Assembly: GCA_036821825.1 (NCBI GenBank)
Contig: DAISIV010000008.1
Location: forward strand, 1-64,000
Origin: CAITZA01 sp937915285
GTDB lineage: Bacteria > Desulfobacterota > Desulfomonilia > Desulfomonilales > Desulfomonilaceae
Reading direction: 5' to 3'
DNA length: 64,000 nucleotides
Both the position numbers and the translations under genes were made by a program. Positions 24,931 through 33,893 of the stretch are shown piece by piece (positions within the stretch are counted from its first letter, which is position 1; each line of letters starts with the position of its first letter). A model generated the notes under the pieces. The model was not told the origin of the DNA, did no database searches, and was given only the letters and a program-made list of their open reading frames with translations.

Positions 24931-25773
24931 ATGGAAGACAAAAAGAGAATTCAAGGTTCGATATTTTTTGGACGGGCCTTCAAAATGGCGGCCCTTGTCC
25001 TGCTCCTGTGCTTCCCCGTTAATGCTTTTGCGGACTCTGCCGTAACCAATCAAAAGAAAAGGGATGTTCCTTCGCAGAGCCTGGCCGGTCTGCTAAAGGA
25101 TCTAAACAGTCCTGACCCTTCTACGGCGTCAAACGCGATCTCCGAGCTTAAAACGGTCAAAATTAATCCCCAGGATGCCCTGCCGGCGCTGATAGCGGCT
25201 TTGGGTAACCAATCGGAGTTCGTAAGACTTGGGGTCATCAATGCAATCGCGGACTTTGGACATGAGGGTCTACCGGCGCTTCAGGCGTTGAAGGGCGCAT
25301 TGAAAGACAAAGATCCTCTTGTTCGCGAGTCTGCGGCTCTGGCAATAATGGGGCTTGGCGTAGCGGCGAAAAAGTCAATCCCCGACCTAGCCGGTTTACT
25401 CAACGATGGCAGTAAAAAGACTCGAGACGCCGCTGTGACAGCTCTGGCGGGTTTTGGGGCGGACAGCGTCCCGGTTTTAATTAAGTCCCTGGAAAGTGGA
25501 TCTCCTTTAGTATCGAAATCCGCTGCAGAGGCTTTGGCGCGAATCGGGGCCCCAGCGGTGGACCAACTTGTGTCATCCTTGAAAAAGGGTGGCATAACGG
25601 CCGAGAATGCTTCCTTTGCATTGGCAGCTATTGGCAAACCGGCTGTAGCGCCCCTTATAAGACTGTTAAAAGACGCAAACCCCGAAGTTTCAAGAATAGC
25701 AGGGGATACTCTGGCCGCAATGGGCGCTATTGCAACTCCGGGGCTTGTCGATGCGCTAAGGTCAAGGAACTGA
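24931..25773 (+). CDS. Exported HEAT-repeat protein
   Basis: A 280-residue protein with a signal peptide (A-A-L-V-L-L-L-C-F-P-V-N-A-F-A, ending near residue 30) and six to seven HEAT/PBS-lyase-like repeats of about 31-33 residues, each with the L-x-x-A-L-x-D-x-x-x-x-V-R-x-x-A-A-x-A-L pattern. It has no haem or FeS motif. HEAT proteins are binding scaffolds; in respiratory operons they may assist assembly or dock subunits. It starts 1 base after the NrfD stop, so it is translationally linked to the electron-transfer genes. The precise partner is unknown. Confidence 0.8.
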   Translation: MEDKKRIQGSIFFGRAFKMAALVLLLCFPVNAFADSAVTNQKKRDVPSQSLAGLLKDLNSPDPSTASNAISELKTVKINPQDALPALIAALGNQSEFVRLGVINAIADFGHEGLPALQALKGALKDKDPLVRESAALAIMGLGVAAKKSIPDLAGLLNDGSKKTRDAAVTALAGFGADSVPVLIKSLESGSPLVSKSAAEALARIGAPAVDQLVSSLKKGGITAENASFALAAIGKPAVAPLIRLLKDANPEVSRIAGDTLAAMGAIATPGLVDALRSRN

Positions 25774-25842
25774 TAAATATTATTCACCAACGTCTGACTT
25801 CTTGAAGTTAAGCATAAAATTCATGGTTGAGAGGAACGGAAC

Positions 25843-26355
25843 ATGAAAAGCGCCGTATACTTCGTGATCATAGCTGGGATGATTTGCAGCCTTTCCCTAA
25901 CTTTAATGGCAGCGGACCCGGCGCCGAACACTGGACCTCAGAATTCTGTTAAACCGGGCGGATTGGACCCCAAATGGAAAGAATTCACAGCTCCACCATT
26001 GGCTCCTGGCGAAAAACCGGATGCCCACAGGGTTCAGTTTGGCAAACAGGACTGTATGGAATGTCATAAAAAGGAGACACCGGCTAACTACAATCAATGG
26101 CTGGCGTCAAGGCATGGAATCAACAATGTCAAATGCGGGATATGCCACGGGGACGCTCTTAATTACCGTTCAAAACCCGACAAATCGGTTTGTATAGGTT
26201 GCCATTCCGAACAGGTTCACAACATGCCTCCGGCTTCTCTTGTAACCAACTGCTCCTACTGTCATAAATCTCACTGGTTTACAGCGCACAAGATTCAGCA
26301 ATATGAAAAATTCTCTCCTGGCCGGGCTGATCGTTTCAACGTGCCTGGATTCTAA
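25843..26355 (+). CDS. Periplasmic tetrahaem cytochrome c, NapM-like by position
   Basis: A 170-residue exported cytochrome with a signal peptide of about 23 residues and four CxxCH motifs: CMECH, CGICH, CIGCH and CSYCH. It lies immediately upstream of napA, the place taken by the tetrahaem napM in the Desulfovibrio nap cluster, which lacks napB. It may carry electrons to NapA or link the HAO module to NapA. The name NapM rests on position and haem number, not on alignment. A good ribosome site (GAGGAACGG) precedes the ATG. Confidence 0.82.
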   Translation: MKSAVYFVIIAGMICSLSLTLMAADPAPNTGPQNSVKPGGLDPKWKEFTAPPLAPGEKPDAHRVQFGKQDCMECHKKETPANYNQWLASRHGINNVKCGICHGDALNYRSKPDKSVCIGCHSEQVHNMPPASLVTNCSYCHKSHWFTAHKIQQYEKFSPGRADRFNVPGF

Positions 26356-26392
26356 TTTGCCTAAATTCTCAGAAAGCCATGGAGGAAGTTTG

Positions 26393-28783
26393 ATGAACAT
26401 ATCCAGAAGAGAAATGATCAAGATATCGGCTGCCAGTTTTGCCGCTGCAGCTTTGAACATACCTTTCGCCAAATCGGCGTCGGCCCAGGAAGAAATAGAA
26501 GTCGACAAGTGGATTAAGGGAACCTGCAGATTTTGTGGCACAGGATGTGGAATATATGCTGGTGTCCGTAATGGACAGCTTGTCGGGCTTCGTGGAAATC
26601 CAAAGGCCGTGACAAACTTCGGGTTCCTTTGCGTCAAGGGTTTCAAAGGCTACACCAGTATGTATCATCCGGATCGTCTGAAGTATCCCATGGTTCGGGG
26701 AGCGGATGACAAATTCAAGCGCGTGACATGGGATGAAGCCCTGGACAAAGTAGCAAACAAGTTCAAGGAATTACACCAGAAATTTGGCAAGGATTCAGTC
26801 GCCTATTATGGATCTGGCCAGTGTATGACTGAAGAGAGCTATACTTTCAACAAGCTTTGGAAGGGTGGCTTCAAATCCAACATGGTAGAAGGAAACCCTA
26901 GGCTGTGCATGGCCTCTGCAGTGGGCGGCTACATAACCACTTTTGGCACGGATGAGCCGGCTGGGTCTTACGCCGACATTGAAAAGGCCAAGACTTTGTT
27001 CCTGGTTGGCTCAAACACTGCAGAATGTCACCCGATCCTTTTTAGAAGGGTGGCCCGGCAAAAGATGAAGGATCCAGAAAATATCAAGGTCATCGTCTGC
27101 GAACCCAGACTCACACCCACTGCCAGGATAGCTGACGTCTGGCTACCTGCTGATCCGGGCACGGATCTGGCCGTTTTTCACTGCATGGCCAGAGAACTGG
27201 TAAAAAATGGCTGGATCGACAAATTCTACATCGACAATCTCTGCAGGTTCAATACTGGGTCCCAACTAGTTGATTTCAAGGCTTATACCGATTTCCTGGA
27301 ACAGTTCACTCCTGAAGCGGTTGAAAAAATCACCCGGTGCCCTGCCGCCAATATCAGGGAAGCAGCCAGACTATTCGGCTCTCACGGTCCAAGCATGAGT
27401 TTGTGGACTATGGGCCTGAATCAGAGGACAAGGGGCGTATGGGCAAACAATTTGATCCACAATCTCCATCTGATTTCTGGAAATATCTGCCGGGAAGGGG
27501 CAGATTCATTCTCTATCACCGGTCAGCCCAACGCCTGCGGCGGTGTCAGGGAAACCGGGTCTTTGTGCCAGTTATTACCTGGAACTCGTTCCGTTACCGA
27601 CGCAGCAGCGAGAGCGGATTGTGAGAAGTCCTGGAAAATACCCGCCGGATCTATTGATCCCAAACCCGGCTTCCATACAATGGAGATGTTTGCGAAACTA
27701 GGGGCTGAAGACGATCAGTCCAAGCCTTTGAAAGCAATGCTGGTTTGCACTACCAATCCCGCTCAATCATTGCCTAATGCCCCAAAATATTTCAAGGGGA
27801 TGAAGGACGGATTCCTGGTCGTGCTCGACATTTTTCCAACCAGAACCACACAGCTTGCTGACATAATTCTGCCGGCAGCATTTATTTATGAAAAGGGGGG
27901 TGTTTACGGCTGTTCAGAGCGTCGTAGCCAGTTAACATCCAAATGTGTCGATCCGCCAGGGGAGGCCAAATCCGATGTTTGGATAGCAGCGCAGATCGCC
28001 AAGCGCATGGGACTGGAGAAGCTCATACCATGGAATATGGATGATGCGACAGCGGCCTACGCAATGGCTTGGGATGACTACCGCGAATGCGTTAAGTTGA
28101 CCGAACATACGCTTTACGGAATGACGAGGGCGCGTCTGCTGGAGTTGGAAGAAGGCCTGCAATGGCCCTGTCCCAATGAGAAGAGTCCTGGAACTGCCAG
28201 ACGTTATGTAAGAGGTCACGACCCCTTGATGGACATGCCGGAAATCGTAAAGGTTCCTCCAAGCGCAATGATCTATTTCTATGGTGACAAGCAGCATGAA
28301 GGCAAGGCCAATGTTTTTCTCAGGCCTTACAAAGGACCTGAAGAACCACCCGACAAGGAATATCCCTTCTTTCTGACAACAGGAAGAACCATTGAGCAAT
28401 GGCATTCAGGAACGATGACCATGAGAGTCCCAGAGATCGCCAGATCCAAGCCGAATGCGTATGTTGAGATTAACCCAAAGGACGCAGAGGCTTATGGAAT
28501 CGGTAACGGGGACATGGTAAAAATAATTTCCCGTAGAGGATTCAACGTAATGCCAGCCCACGTCGTGAAGAATTCTCTCCCAGGAATACTTTTCGTGCCA
28601 TGGTTCGACCAGGATTGGGACAGGATGATCAACCGGGTAACAATAGACGCTTTTGATGAGGGATCCAAACAGCCCGAATTCAAAATATGCGCCGTCAAAC
28701 TCGAGCGTGTTGGTGATCCCAAAGATGTCTCGGACATGATGGTCATTCACGATGTCAATGCGACTTTTCCCGTGAAAGTGTGA
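26393..28783 (+). CDS. napA: Periplasmic nitrate reductase catalytic subunit (NapA-like molybdoenzyme)
   Basis: A 796-residue Mo-bis-MGD oxidoreductase. It has a Tat signal (S-R-R-E-M-I-K) and a 4Fe-4S site with C45, C48 and C52 (CRFCGTGC) plus a fourth Cys in F-L-C-V-K-G. The Mo-ligand Cys is C172 in L-C-M-A-S-A-V, followed by F-G-T-D-E-P-A-G-S-Y, as in NapA. Later Mo-cofactor motifs (L-W-T-M-G-L-N-Q-R-T-R-G, T-G-R-T-I-E-Q-W-H-S-G) match NapA too. It reduces nitrate to nitrite in the periplasm. ATG 26393 has GGAGGAAG upstream. napD, a napG-like gene and napH follow. Confidence 0.9.
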   Translation: MNISRREMIKISAASFAAAALNIPFAKSASAQEEIEVDKWIKGTCRFCGTGCGIYAGVRNGQLVGLRGNPKAVTNFGFLCVKGFKGYTSMYHPDRLKYPMVRGADDKFKRVTWDEALDKVANKFKELHQKFGKDSVAYYGSGQCMTEESYTFNKLWKGGFKSNMVEGNPRLCMASAVGGYITTFGTDEPAGSYADIEKAKTLFLVGSNTAECHPILFRRVARQKMKDPENIKVIVCEPRLTPTARIADVWLPADPGTDLAVFHCMARELVKNGWIDKFYIDNLCRFNTGSQLVDFKAYTDFLEQFTPEAVEKITRCPAANIREAARLFGSHGPSMSLWTMGLNQRTRGVWANNLIHNLHLISGNICREGADSFSITGQPNACGGVRETGSLCQLLPGTRSVTDAAARADCEKSWKIPAGSIDPKPGFHTMEMFAKLGAEDDQSKPLKAMLVCTTNPAQSLPNAPKYFKGMKDGFLVVLDIFPTRTTQLADIILPAAFIYEKGGVYGCSERRSQLTSKCVDPPGEAKSDVWIAAQIAKRMGLEKLIPWNMDDATAAYAMAWDDYRECVKLTEHTLYGMTRARLLELEEGLQWPCPNEKSPGTARRYVRGHDPLMDMPEIVKVPPSAMIYFYGDKQHEGKANVFLRPYKGPEEPPDKEYPFFLTTGRTIEQWHSGTMTMRVPEIARSKPNAYVEINPKDAEAYGIGNGDMVKIISRRGFNVMPAHVVKNSLPGILFVPWFDQDWDRMINRVTIDAFDEGSKQPEFKICAVKLERVGDPKDVSDMMVIHDVNATFPVKV

Positions 28784-28803
28784 TTAGAAAAACCACAACC
28801 GTT

Positions 28804-28847
28804 GGGGCGCTCGTAGCTTATAGCAATGAGCGCCCCTTCTCTTCTTA
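28804..28847 (+). terminator. Hairpin between napA and napD, possible partial terminator
   Basis: A strong stem GGGGCGCTC (28804-28812) / GAGCGCCCC (28828-28836) is followed by TTCTCTTCTT, a broken T-tract. It lies between napA and napD, 33 bases before the napD start. It may reduce transcription into napD-napG-napH or protect the upstream mRNA 3' end, giving more NapA than chaperone. Confidence 0.6.
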
Positions 28848-28868
28848 ATGTTATCAGGAAGGCCGTGC

Positions 28869-29138
28869 ATGGTCATCACCGGAAGCGCCATATTTGTAAA
28901 CCCCCAGGACTCAGGTCTTGTCACGCGCAGACTATCAGAGTTCAACCAAATCACATTTCAGGTGGCCTCCGAATCCGGCTCGGAATTGATCGTGAACTTT
29001 GAAGCGGAAAACCAGGATGAACTCGATAAATTCTGCAGATATCTCCGGGCTGAAATCCCCGAAATAATAGATATTGGACACATCTATATCAATTTTGAGG
29101 AGGAGATAGAACAGTTGAAGGTTCTGTCCGCAGACTGA
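28869..29138 (+). CDS. napD: NapD-family chaperone for NapA maturation
   Basis: An 89-residue cytoplasmic protein with the short ferredoxin-like beta-alpha-beta pattern of NapD (V-I-T-G-S-A-I-F-V ... I-I-D-I-G-H-I-Y-I-N-F-E). NapD binds the Tat signal of NapA and delays export until the molybdenum cofactor is inserted. Size and position right after napA support the call. The start is ATG 28869 with AGGAAGG upstream; the longer frame from 28848 has no family support. Confidence 0.85.
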   Translation: MVITGSAIFVNPQDSGLVTRRLSEFNQITFQVASESGSELIVNFEAENQDELDKFCRYLRAEIPEIIDIGHIYINFEEEIEQLKVLSAD

Positions 29139-29205
29139 TTCCCGGTCTGCCTCCGTTAATCAGTGCGTTTAACTTTGCATATAATCTTGATGTCCAGTGA
29201 GTAGA

Positions 29206-29991
29206 ATGTTGGAAGAAGGTTTTTTCAGTTTTTTAAGGAGAATTTTGGCAAGCCGCCAGAATCAGTTGTTCCACGATTTTGCCATGAACCGTTTGAGGCC
29301 CCCTGGCGCAGTCGATGAACAGAGATTTATGGCCCTATGTATTCGTTGTAATCGTTGCATGGAGGTTTGTCCCTATAATTCAATCAAGCGGGCTGGACTT
29401 GGTTCGACCATAGGAACACCCTATGTCTTTGCTGAAACCAAGGCCTGCTATTTGTGCATGGCGTGCTGCCGGCTGTGTCCTACTGGAGCTTTGGACAAGG
29501 ACCTGAAAGTACCTGCCAAGGTTTCCATGGGTAAAGCCAGGATTGAGCCGTCAATATGCTACAGCCACCTCTTTTTGGAGCATGATGTAATTCCGGATGA
29601 ATCACTGGAGAAAATTGGGGCTTTGTGCAACACCTGCTACAATGTATGCCCTTTGCAGGAAAAGGCCATCACGCTTAGAGACAATCTCTATCCCGTAATA
29701 CTTGAAGGATGCGTTGGTTGTGGGATTTGCGTCGAGCGCTGTCCAACCAGACCTCGACGGGCCATTAATGTTTTTCCTACCGGCATGGGGCGTGTTGATG
29801 AGGCGGGATTTTATTTCAGGAAGGCCAGGACCCATTTCGATGTGAGTCAAACAAAGGAACCCGCTGACTCCCAAAAAGCTCTGGGAGGCGAAAGTCTGCT
29901 TGAACAGAAATTCCGGATAGATAGCTCAGGCAAGCCGCCTGAATTTAAATTTCCTTACGAAAAACCCCAGATCAAGGGAGATTGGGATTGA
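29206..29991 (+). CDS. NapG/MauM-like ferredoxin protein without Tat signal
   Basis: A 261-residue protein with four Cys-rich cluster motifs: CIRCNRCMEVC, CYLCMACCRLC, CNTCYNVC and CVGCGICVERC, fitting NapG/NapF-type 4Fe-4S ferredoxins. Unlike usual NapG, no twin-arginine signal is present, so the protein may face the cytoplasm like NapF, or be carried across with a partner. The C-terminal 50 residues are polar and unmatched. ATG 29206 or GTG 29197 could be the start; neither has a clear ribosome site. Its stop overlaps napH by one base (TGATG). Confidence 0.83.
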   Translation: MLEEGFFSFLRRILASRQNQLFHDFAMNRLRPPGAVDEQRFMALCIRCNRCMEVCPYNSIKRAGLGSTIGTPYVFAETKACYLCMACCRLCPTGALDKDLKVPAKVSMGKARIEPSICYSHLFLEHDVIPDESLEKIGALCNTCYNVCPLQEKAITLRDNLYPVILEGCVGCGICVERCPTRPRRAINVFPTGMGRVDEAGFYFRKARTHFDVSQTKEPADSQKALGGESLLEQKFRIDSSGKPPEFKFPYEKPQIKGDWD

Positions 29992-30830
29992 TGTACCTAC
30001 CTTATAGGAGAACCACTCAATTTCTTGTTTTTTGCCTGATGTTCGTGGTTCCGATCCTTAACATCTACGAGATATATGTGATAACAGGGACGTTTTATGC
30101 GATAAATTTTGGGGGATTGGGAGTAGCGGATCCTTCGGTAATCCTGCAGGCCATTTTTGCTGCGGGAGAATTGTCGGTTCCCCTGATGGCTTCCGTGATA
30201 TTTCCACTATTCCTTGCAATCTTACTCGGGAGATTCTGGTGCGGTTGGCTGTGTCCGTATCTTTTTGTTTCGGAAGGAATAGATTGGCTAAGAAGTAAGG
30301 TTGGATTAAGACTGCTAAAAAAGACACCGCAGTCATGCAATGGATTTAAAGGAGCTTTCAAGGCCAATATTTCTCGTTTTTCTTTTCTTCTGGCTGGCAC
30401 GGCGCTTGCGGGCGCTATCGGAATACCTGTCTTAAACTACATAAATGCCCCCGCAATCATGAGCACGGAGGCTATGATAATCGTAAAAGAGCGGACAGTT
30501 TCAGTAGAATTTGTTTTTGTCCTGACTCTATTGGGAATTCAGTTGGTCATATTTCCAAAGATATGGTGTAGGGCTTTTTGTCCCACCGGATCGGTGATAT
30601 CGCTTTTCAGGACCCGTTTTACAATGAGAGTTGATTCCAAATCCCGAAATCCGTCAGTTCCCTGCTGCCGGGAAGAATCCTGCGTGAGTGTATGCCCCAT
30701 GGCCCTTGAGCCTTTTAGGGAGTGTGGAAATCTGCTTTGTGTAAACTGCGGAAAGTGCATAGATTCTTGCAAACATGGCCGACTTGAATTTTCCGGTTTC
30801 GAACATTTCAAGAAGGGGGCCAGGAACTAA
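29991..30830 (+). CDS. napH: NapH-like membrane ferredoxin
   Basis: A 279-residue protein with four hydrophobic helices, the membrane motifs W-C-G-W-L-C-P and W-C-R-A-F-C-P-T-G, and two C-terminal 4Fe-4S sites (C-C-R-E-E-S-C-V-S-V-C-P and C-V-N-C-G-K-C-I-D-S-C). This is the standard NapH layout. NapH oxidises quinol and passes electrons via NapG towards periplasmic cytochromes. ATG 29991 overlaps the upstream stop by one base. It is the last gene of the respiratory cluster. Confidence 0.9.
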   Translation: MYLPYRRTTQFLVFCLMFVVPILNIYEIYVITGTFYAINFGGLGVADPSVILQAIFAAGELSVPLMASVIFPLFLAILLGRFWCGWLCPYLFVSEGIDWLRSKVGLRLLKKTPQSCNGFKGAFKANISRFSFLLAGTALAGAIGIPVLNYINAPAIMSTEAMIIVKERTVSVEFVFVLTLLGIQLVIFPKIWCRAFCPTGSVISLFRTRFTMRVDSKSRNPSVPCCREESCVSVCPMALEPFRECGNLLCVNCGKCIDSCKHGRLEFSGFEHFKKGARN

Positions 30831-30957
30831 AACAAATGTTAGGACGCCTGGAATCACTTTGATGTGACCCCAGGACGCCCTCATGAAATTTTTACTCAAT
30901 GCCAATAATAGACGTTGGTCCGGTTAGCGCCCCATATCAGCTAGTAAGTCATGTGAC

Positions 30958-32961
30958 TTAAACCGACGCTCCCAAGGCAAAGCCGTCATCTATTGCGTTC
31001 CCGATTCTGCCACACTTGTTGGCGTCTCCGATTACCTTGACCTCCACTCCTTTGCTCTCCAATTCTTTCGCAAGTGAATTCAGTGGCCTGGATCCCATGG
31101 CCAGGACAACCGAATCCGCCCTCACTGCTACGTCATTTCCTTCCGAATCAGTATAGACAACATTATTTTCGGAGATTTCCTTCATTTTGGCTTGGGTCAC
31201 GAGTTTGACACCTCTTAGATCAAGCTCTTTCATCACAACCCAGCGGGTCGATGGGCCAACGTCTTGTCCCATGCGCCTAGCCATTTCGATGACGGTAACA
31301 TTCTTGATTCCTTTGAGAGCAAGTTCCCTCAAGGTTTCCTGGGTTTCAGCCTGGTGTATAGTCAGGAAATAGACCTGTTCGGGGGAGATGGTACCTTTTT
31401 CAGCCAAAAACAAAGCTGTTTCAAGTCCTACTGAGCCTCCTCCTACTATTACCACGTCCCTTCCTGTTTGAACGTTGTTTCGTAAGACATCCCAGCTCTG
31501 ATAGACATATGGAGCTTCAACCGCTTCAATTGGCGGTTTGAAAGGCGCTGCGCCCGTGGCTACCACAACGATATCCGGTTGTTCTTTCAAGACCATTTCA
31601 GGCGTGACTTCGGTATTCAACCGGATGTCCACACCCCTGCGAGGCAGGGTAGCTTTGTAATAGTCTATTATGAAGTGAAAATCCGTCTTTTTGGTGGCGT
31701 CTGCCGACCATAGAACTTGACCGCCTATCTCATTTTCCTTGTCACACAAAACAACCTTGTGACCCCTCTCGGCTGCAGTGAGAGCGAACTCGCAACCGGC
31801 CGGTCCGGCTCCAGCCACCAGGATCCTCTTTATATTTTCGGCCGGCTTCAAAACCGTTTTGCCTTCCTTGCCGGCCTGCGGGTTTACAAGACAACCTACA
31901 GGCTGCAATGCAAAAACATGATCAAAGCATTTCTGGTTACAGGCCACACATCTGCGTATTTCATCGGCTTTTCCTGATTTAGCCTTGTTCACGAATTCAG
32001 GATCAGCTATCAGACCTCTGGCCACGCCGACAAGATCGGCCACGCCTTCCTTGAGAACCTCTTCAGCGACGAATGGATCGTTGATTCGATTGCATCCTAC
32101 AACCGGCACTGAGACATTCTCCTTGATACCCCTTGCAAGATAGACATATCCGGCGTGAGGTAAATCCATCGTAATCTGGGGGACTCGGCTTTCATGCCAG
32201 CCGCCTGTGACATTTATACAATCAGCGCCTGCCTTTTGGGCCTCTGTCGCGAATACCCTGGATTCGAGATTCGTGTGACTTCCCGGAACAAAGTCATTTC
32301 CAGCCACACGCACCAACACGGCCATGTCCGGCCCAGCGGCTTTTCTGACCTTCGATATTGTCTCCAACCCGAAGCGCATGCGATTTTCAAGCGAACCGCC
32401 GTATTGATCATCTCTCCTGTTTGTTTTTGGAGAGAGAAACTGGCAGATGAGGTAGCCGGCCGACGCTATGACTTCCACCGCATCAAAACCGGCCTCCCTG
32501 GCTCGGCGGGTTGACTCCACAAAATCCTGTTGCACCCGTTCGATATCATCCAGAGTCATTGGCGTGGTTTTTTGTCTTGTAAAATAAGCGGTGAATTCGG
32601 ATGGCGCCAATATCGGCAGGCCTTTCAGGCTACAGAAGGAGTAGGCCCCTGCCATGTACAACTGCACAGCCACCCTGGTCTCATATTTGTGTATAGTGTC
32701 AGTGAATTTCTTCAATCCGGGTATGTTCTTGTCGTCTTTTATAGCCAGCATAAGGTCTATACCGGCTGCCTGATCATTGATTTCCGCTCCTCCAACGATT
32801 ATCAGACCGGCGCCCCCTGCTGCCCTCGCCTCATAAAAATTTATGAACTGATCGCTAACCTCTCCGTTGGGGGAGTAGTTCAAATGCATTGCAGTCATGA
32901 CAACACGGTTGGGCACTCCCATTGGCCCTATTTTTATTGGTTCAAAAAGTTTCTTCAGCAA
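30958..32961 (-). CDS. NADH:flavin oxidoreductase / 2,4-dienoyl-CoA reductase family (FadH-like)
   Basis: A 667-residue enzyme of the FadH/old yellow enzyme class. The N-terminal TIM barrel binds FMN (L-F-E-P-I-K-I-G at the start, then the G-G-S-L-E-N-R-M-R-F motif). A 4Fe-4S site (CVACNQKCF ... C-L-V-N-P) follows near 330-355, then an FAD/NAD(P)-binding domain with G-A-G-P-A-G-C-E and G-G-G-S-V-G-L-E. The family reduces 2,4-dienoyl-CoA or related enones. The start codon is TTG 32961 with AGGAGGCGG upstream. The downstream-acting crotonase gene on the same strand supports an unsaturated acyl-CoA role; the substrate is inferred. Confidence 0.9.
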   Translation of the reverse strand: MLKKLFEPIKIGPMGVPNRVVMTAMHLNYSPNGEVSDQFINFYEARAAGGAGLIIVGGAEINDQAAGIDLMLAIKDDKNIPGLKKFTDTIHKYETRVAVQLYMAGAYSFCSLKGLPILAPSEFTAYFTRQKTTPMTLDDIERVQQDFVESTRRAREAGFDAVEVIASAGYLICQFLSPKTNRRDDQYGGSLENRMRFGLETISKVRKAAGPDMAVLVRVAGNDFVPGSHTNLESRVFATEAQKAGADCINVTGGWHESRVPQITMDLPHAGYVYLARGIKENVSVPVVGCNRINDPFVAEEVLKEGVADLVGVARGLIADPEFVNKAKSGKADEIRRCVACNQKCFDHVFALQPVGCLVNPQAGKEGKTVLKPAENIKRILVAGAGPAGCEFALTAAERGHKVVLCDKENEIGGQVLWSADATKKTDFHFIIDYYKATLPRRGVDIRLNTEVTPEMVLKEQPDIVVVATGAAPFKPPIEAVEAPYVYQSWDVLRNNVQTGRDVVIVGGGSVGLETALFLAEKGTISPEQVYFLTIHQAETQETLRELALKGIKNVTVIEMARRMGQDVGPSTRWVVMKELDLRGVKLVTQAKMKEISENNVVYTDSEGNDVAVRADSVVLAMGSRPLNSLAKELESKGVEVKVIGDANKCGRIGNAIDDGFALGASV

Positions 32962-33015
32962 AACCGCCTCCTATGTTAACAAAAAGTGTAATAGAAGCAT
33001 TCAGCGAACTGGCTG

Positions 33016-33846
33016 TCATGCTCCCTTAAAAACACCCTGCCTTTTTTGAATGTGCGCCGCCATGGCTTCAAAAATATCGACTGAAGGCATGATCATTGAT
33101 GATCTTGCAGCATTGTAGTCCAGCGATTGACTTAGTGGACCGTAATCACTGAACTGGAAGACTTCTTTAGCGCCTTGAACCGCCAGAGGTGGATTGGATG
33201 CAATTTCTGCAGCCATCGCTATTCCCTCTTTGTTCAGAGTTTCCAGGTCTGGGTACACCGAGTTGACGAGATTGATGGAGACCGCCTTTTCGGCATTAAA
33301 CCGGTTACCGCGGAAGGCCAATTCTCTGGCATGCCCTCTGCCAACAATCTTCGGCAGCCTTTGAAGACCTCCTACATCAGTTATGATTGCCAGACGGGCC
33401 TCCGGTAATGCAAAAGTCGCGTCCGCCGAGCACAGACGGATGTCGCAGCATACTACCAGTTCCAGGCCTGCCCCAAGGCAGTGGCCGTGTATAAGGGCAA
33501 TGGTCGGCTGAGGAAGCCTTTCGAGGCACGTGTGAGCCGCCTGAATTCTTTTGACCATCCTGAAGAAATCCATTTTTTGCTTTGCGCCGGGTGTGGCGGT
33601 AATGGTCTTGATAAGATCATTGTCAGGGCTCAGATCAAGACCGGCGCAAAAAGATTTCCCCGCTCCACGCACTATCACCACTCTTGCTTCCGAATCGTTA
33701 CCGGCATCCACAGAAGCCTGATGAATAGAATCCCACAATTCAAGATTCAGGGCATTGCGTTTGTCTGGTCTGTTAAGAGTTATGAAACCTATTTGATCTT
33801 CCCGGTGGTATGTAACCAGTCTTGTATCTGCTGATTCACTGCTCAT
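33016..33846 (-). CDS. Enoyl-CoA hydratase/isomerase, dienoyl-CoA isomerase-like
   Basis: A 276-residue crotonase-fold protein. The oxyanion-hole glycines lie in F-C-A-G-L-D and H-C-L-G-A-G-L-E-L. The active-site region P-E-A-R-L-A-I-I-T-D-V-G-G-L-Q-R-L-P resembles delta-3,5-delta-2,4-dienoyl-CoA isomerase (D-V-G-T-L-Q-R-L-P), which moves double bonds in unsaturated acyl-CoA. ATG 33846 is chosen for CAGGAG upstream, removing 12 residues of the longest frame. It sits 54 bases upstream of the FadH-like gene, a metabolic pairing that makes sense. Confidence 0.87.
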   Translation of the reverse strand: MSSESADTRLVTYHREDQIGFITLNRPDKRNALNLELWDSIHQASVDAGNDSEARVVIVRGAGKSFCAGLDLSPDNDLIKTITATPGAKQKMDFFRMVKRIQAAHTCLERLPQPTIALIHGHCLGAGLELVVCCDIRLCSADATFALPEARLAIITDVGGLQRLPKIVGRGHARELAFRGNRFNAEKAVSINLVNSVYPDLETLNKEGIAMAAEIASNPPLAVQGAKEVFQFSDYGPLSQSLDYNAARSSMIMPSVDIFEAMAAHIQKRQGVFKGA

Positions 33847-33893
33847 TTTTTCATTCTCCTGTGATCTTGGAACAAATGGCATGAGTTTTTTTT

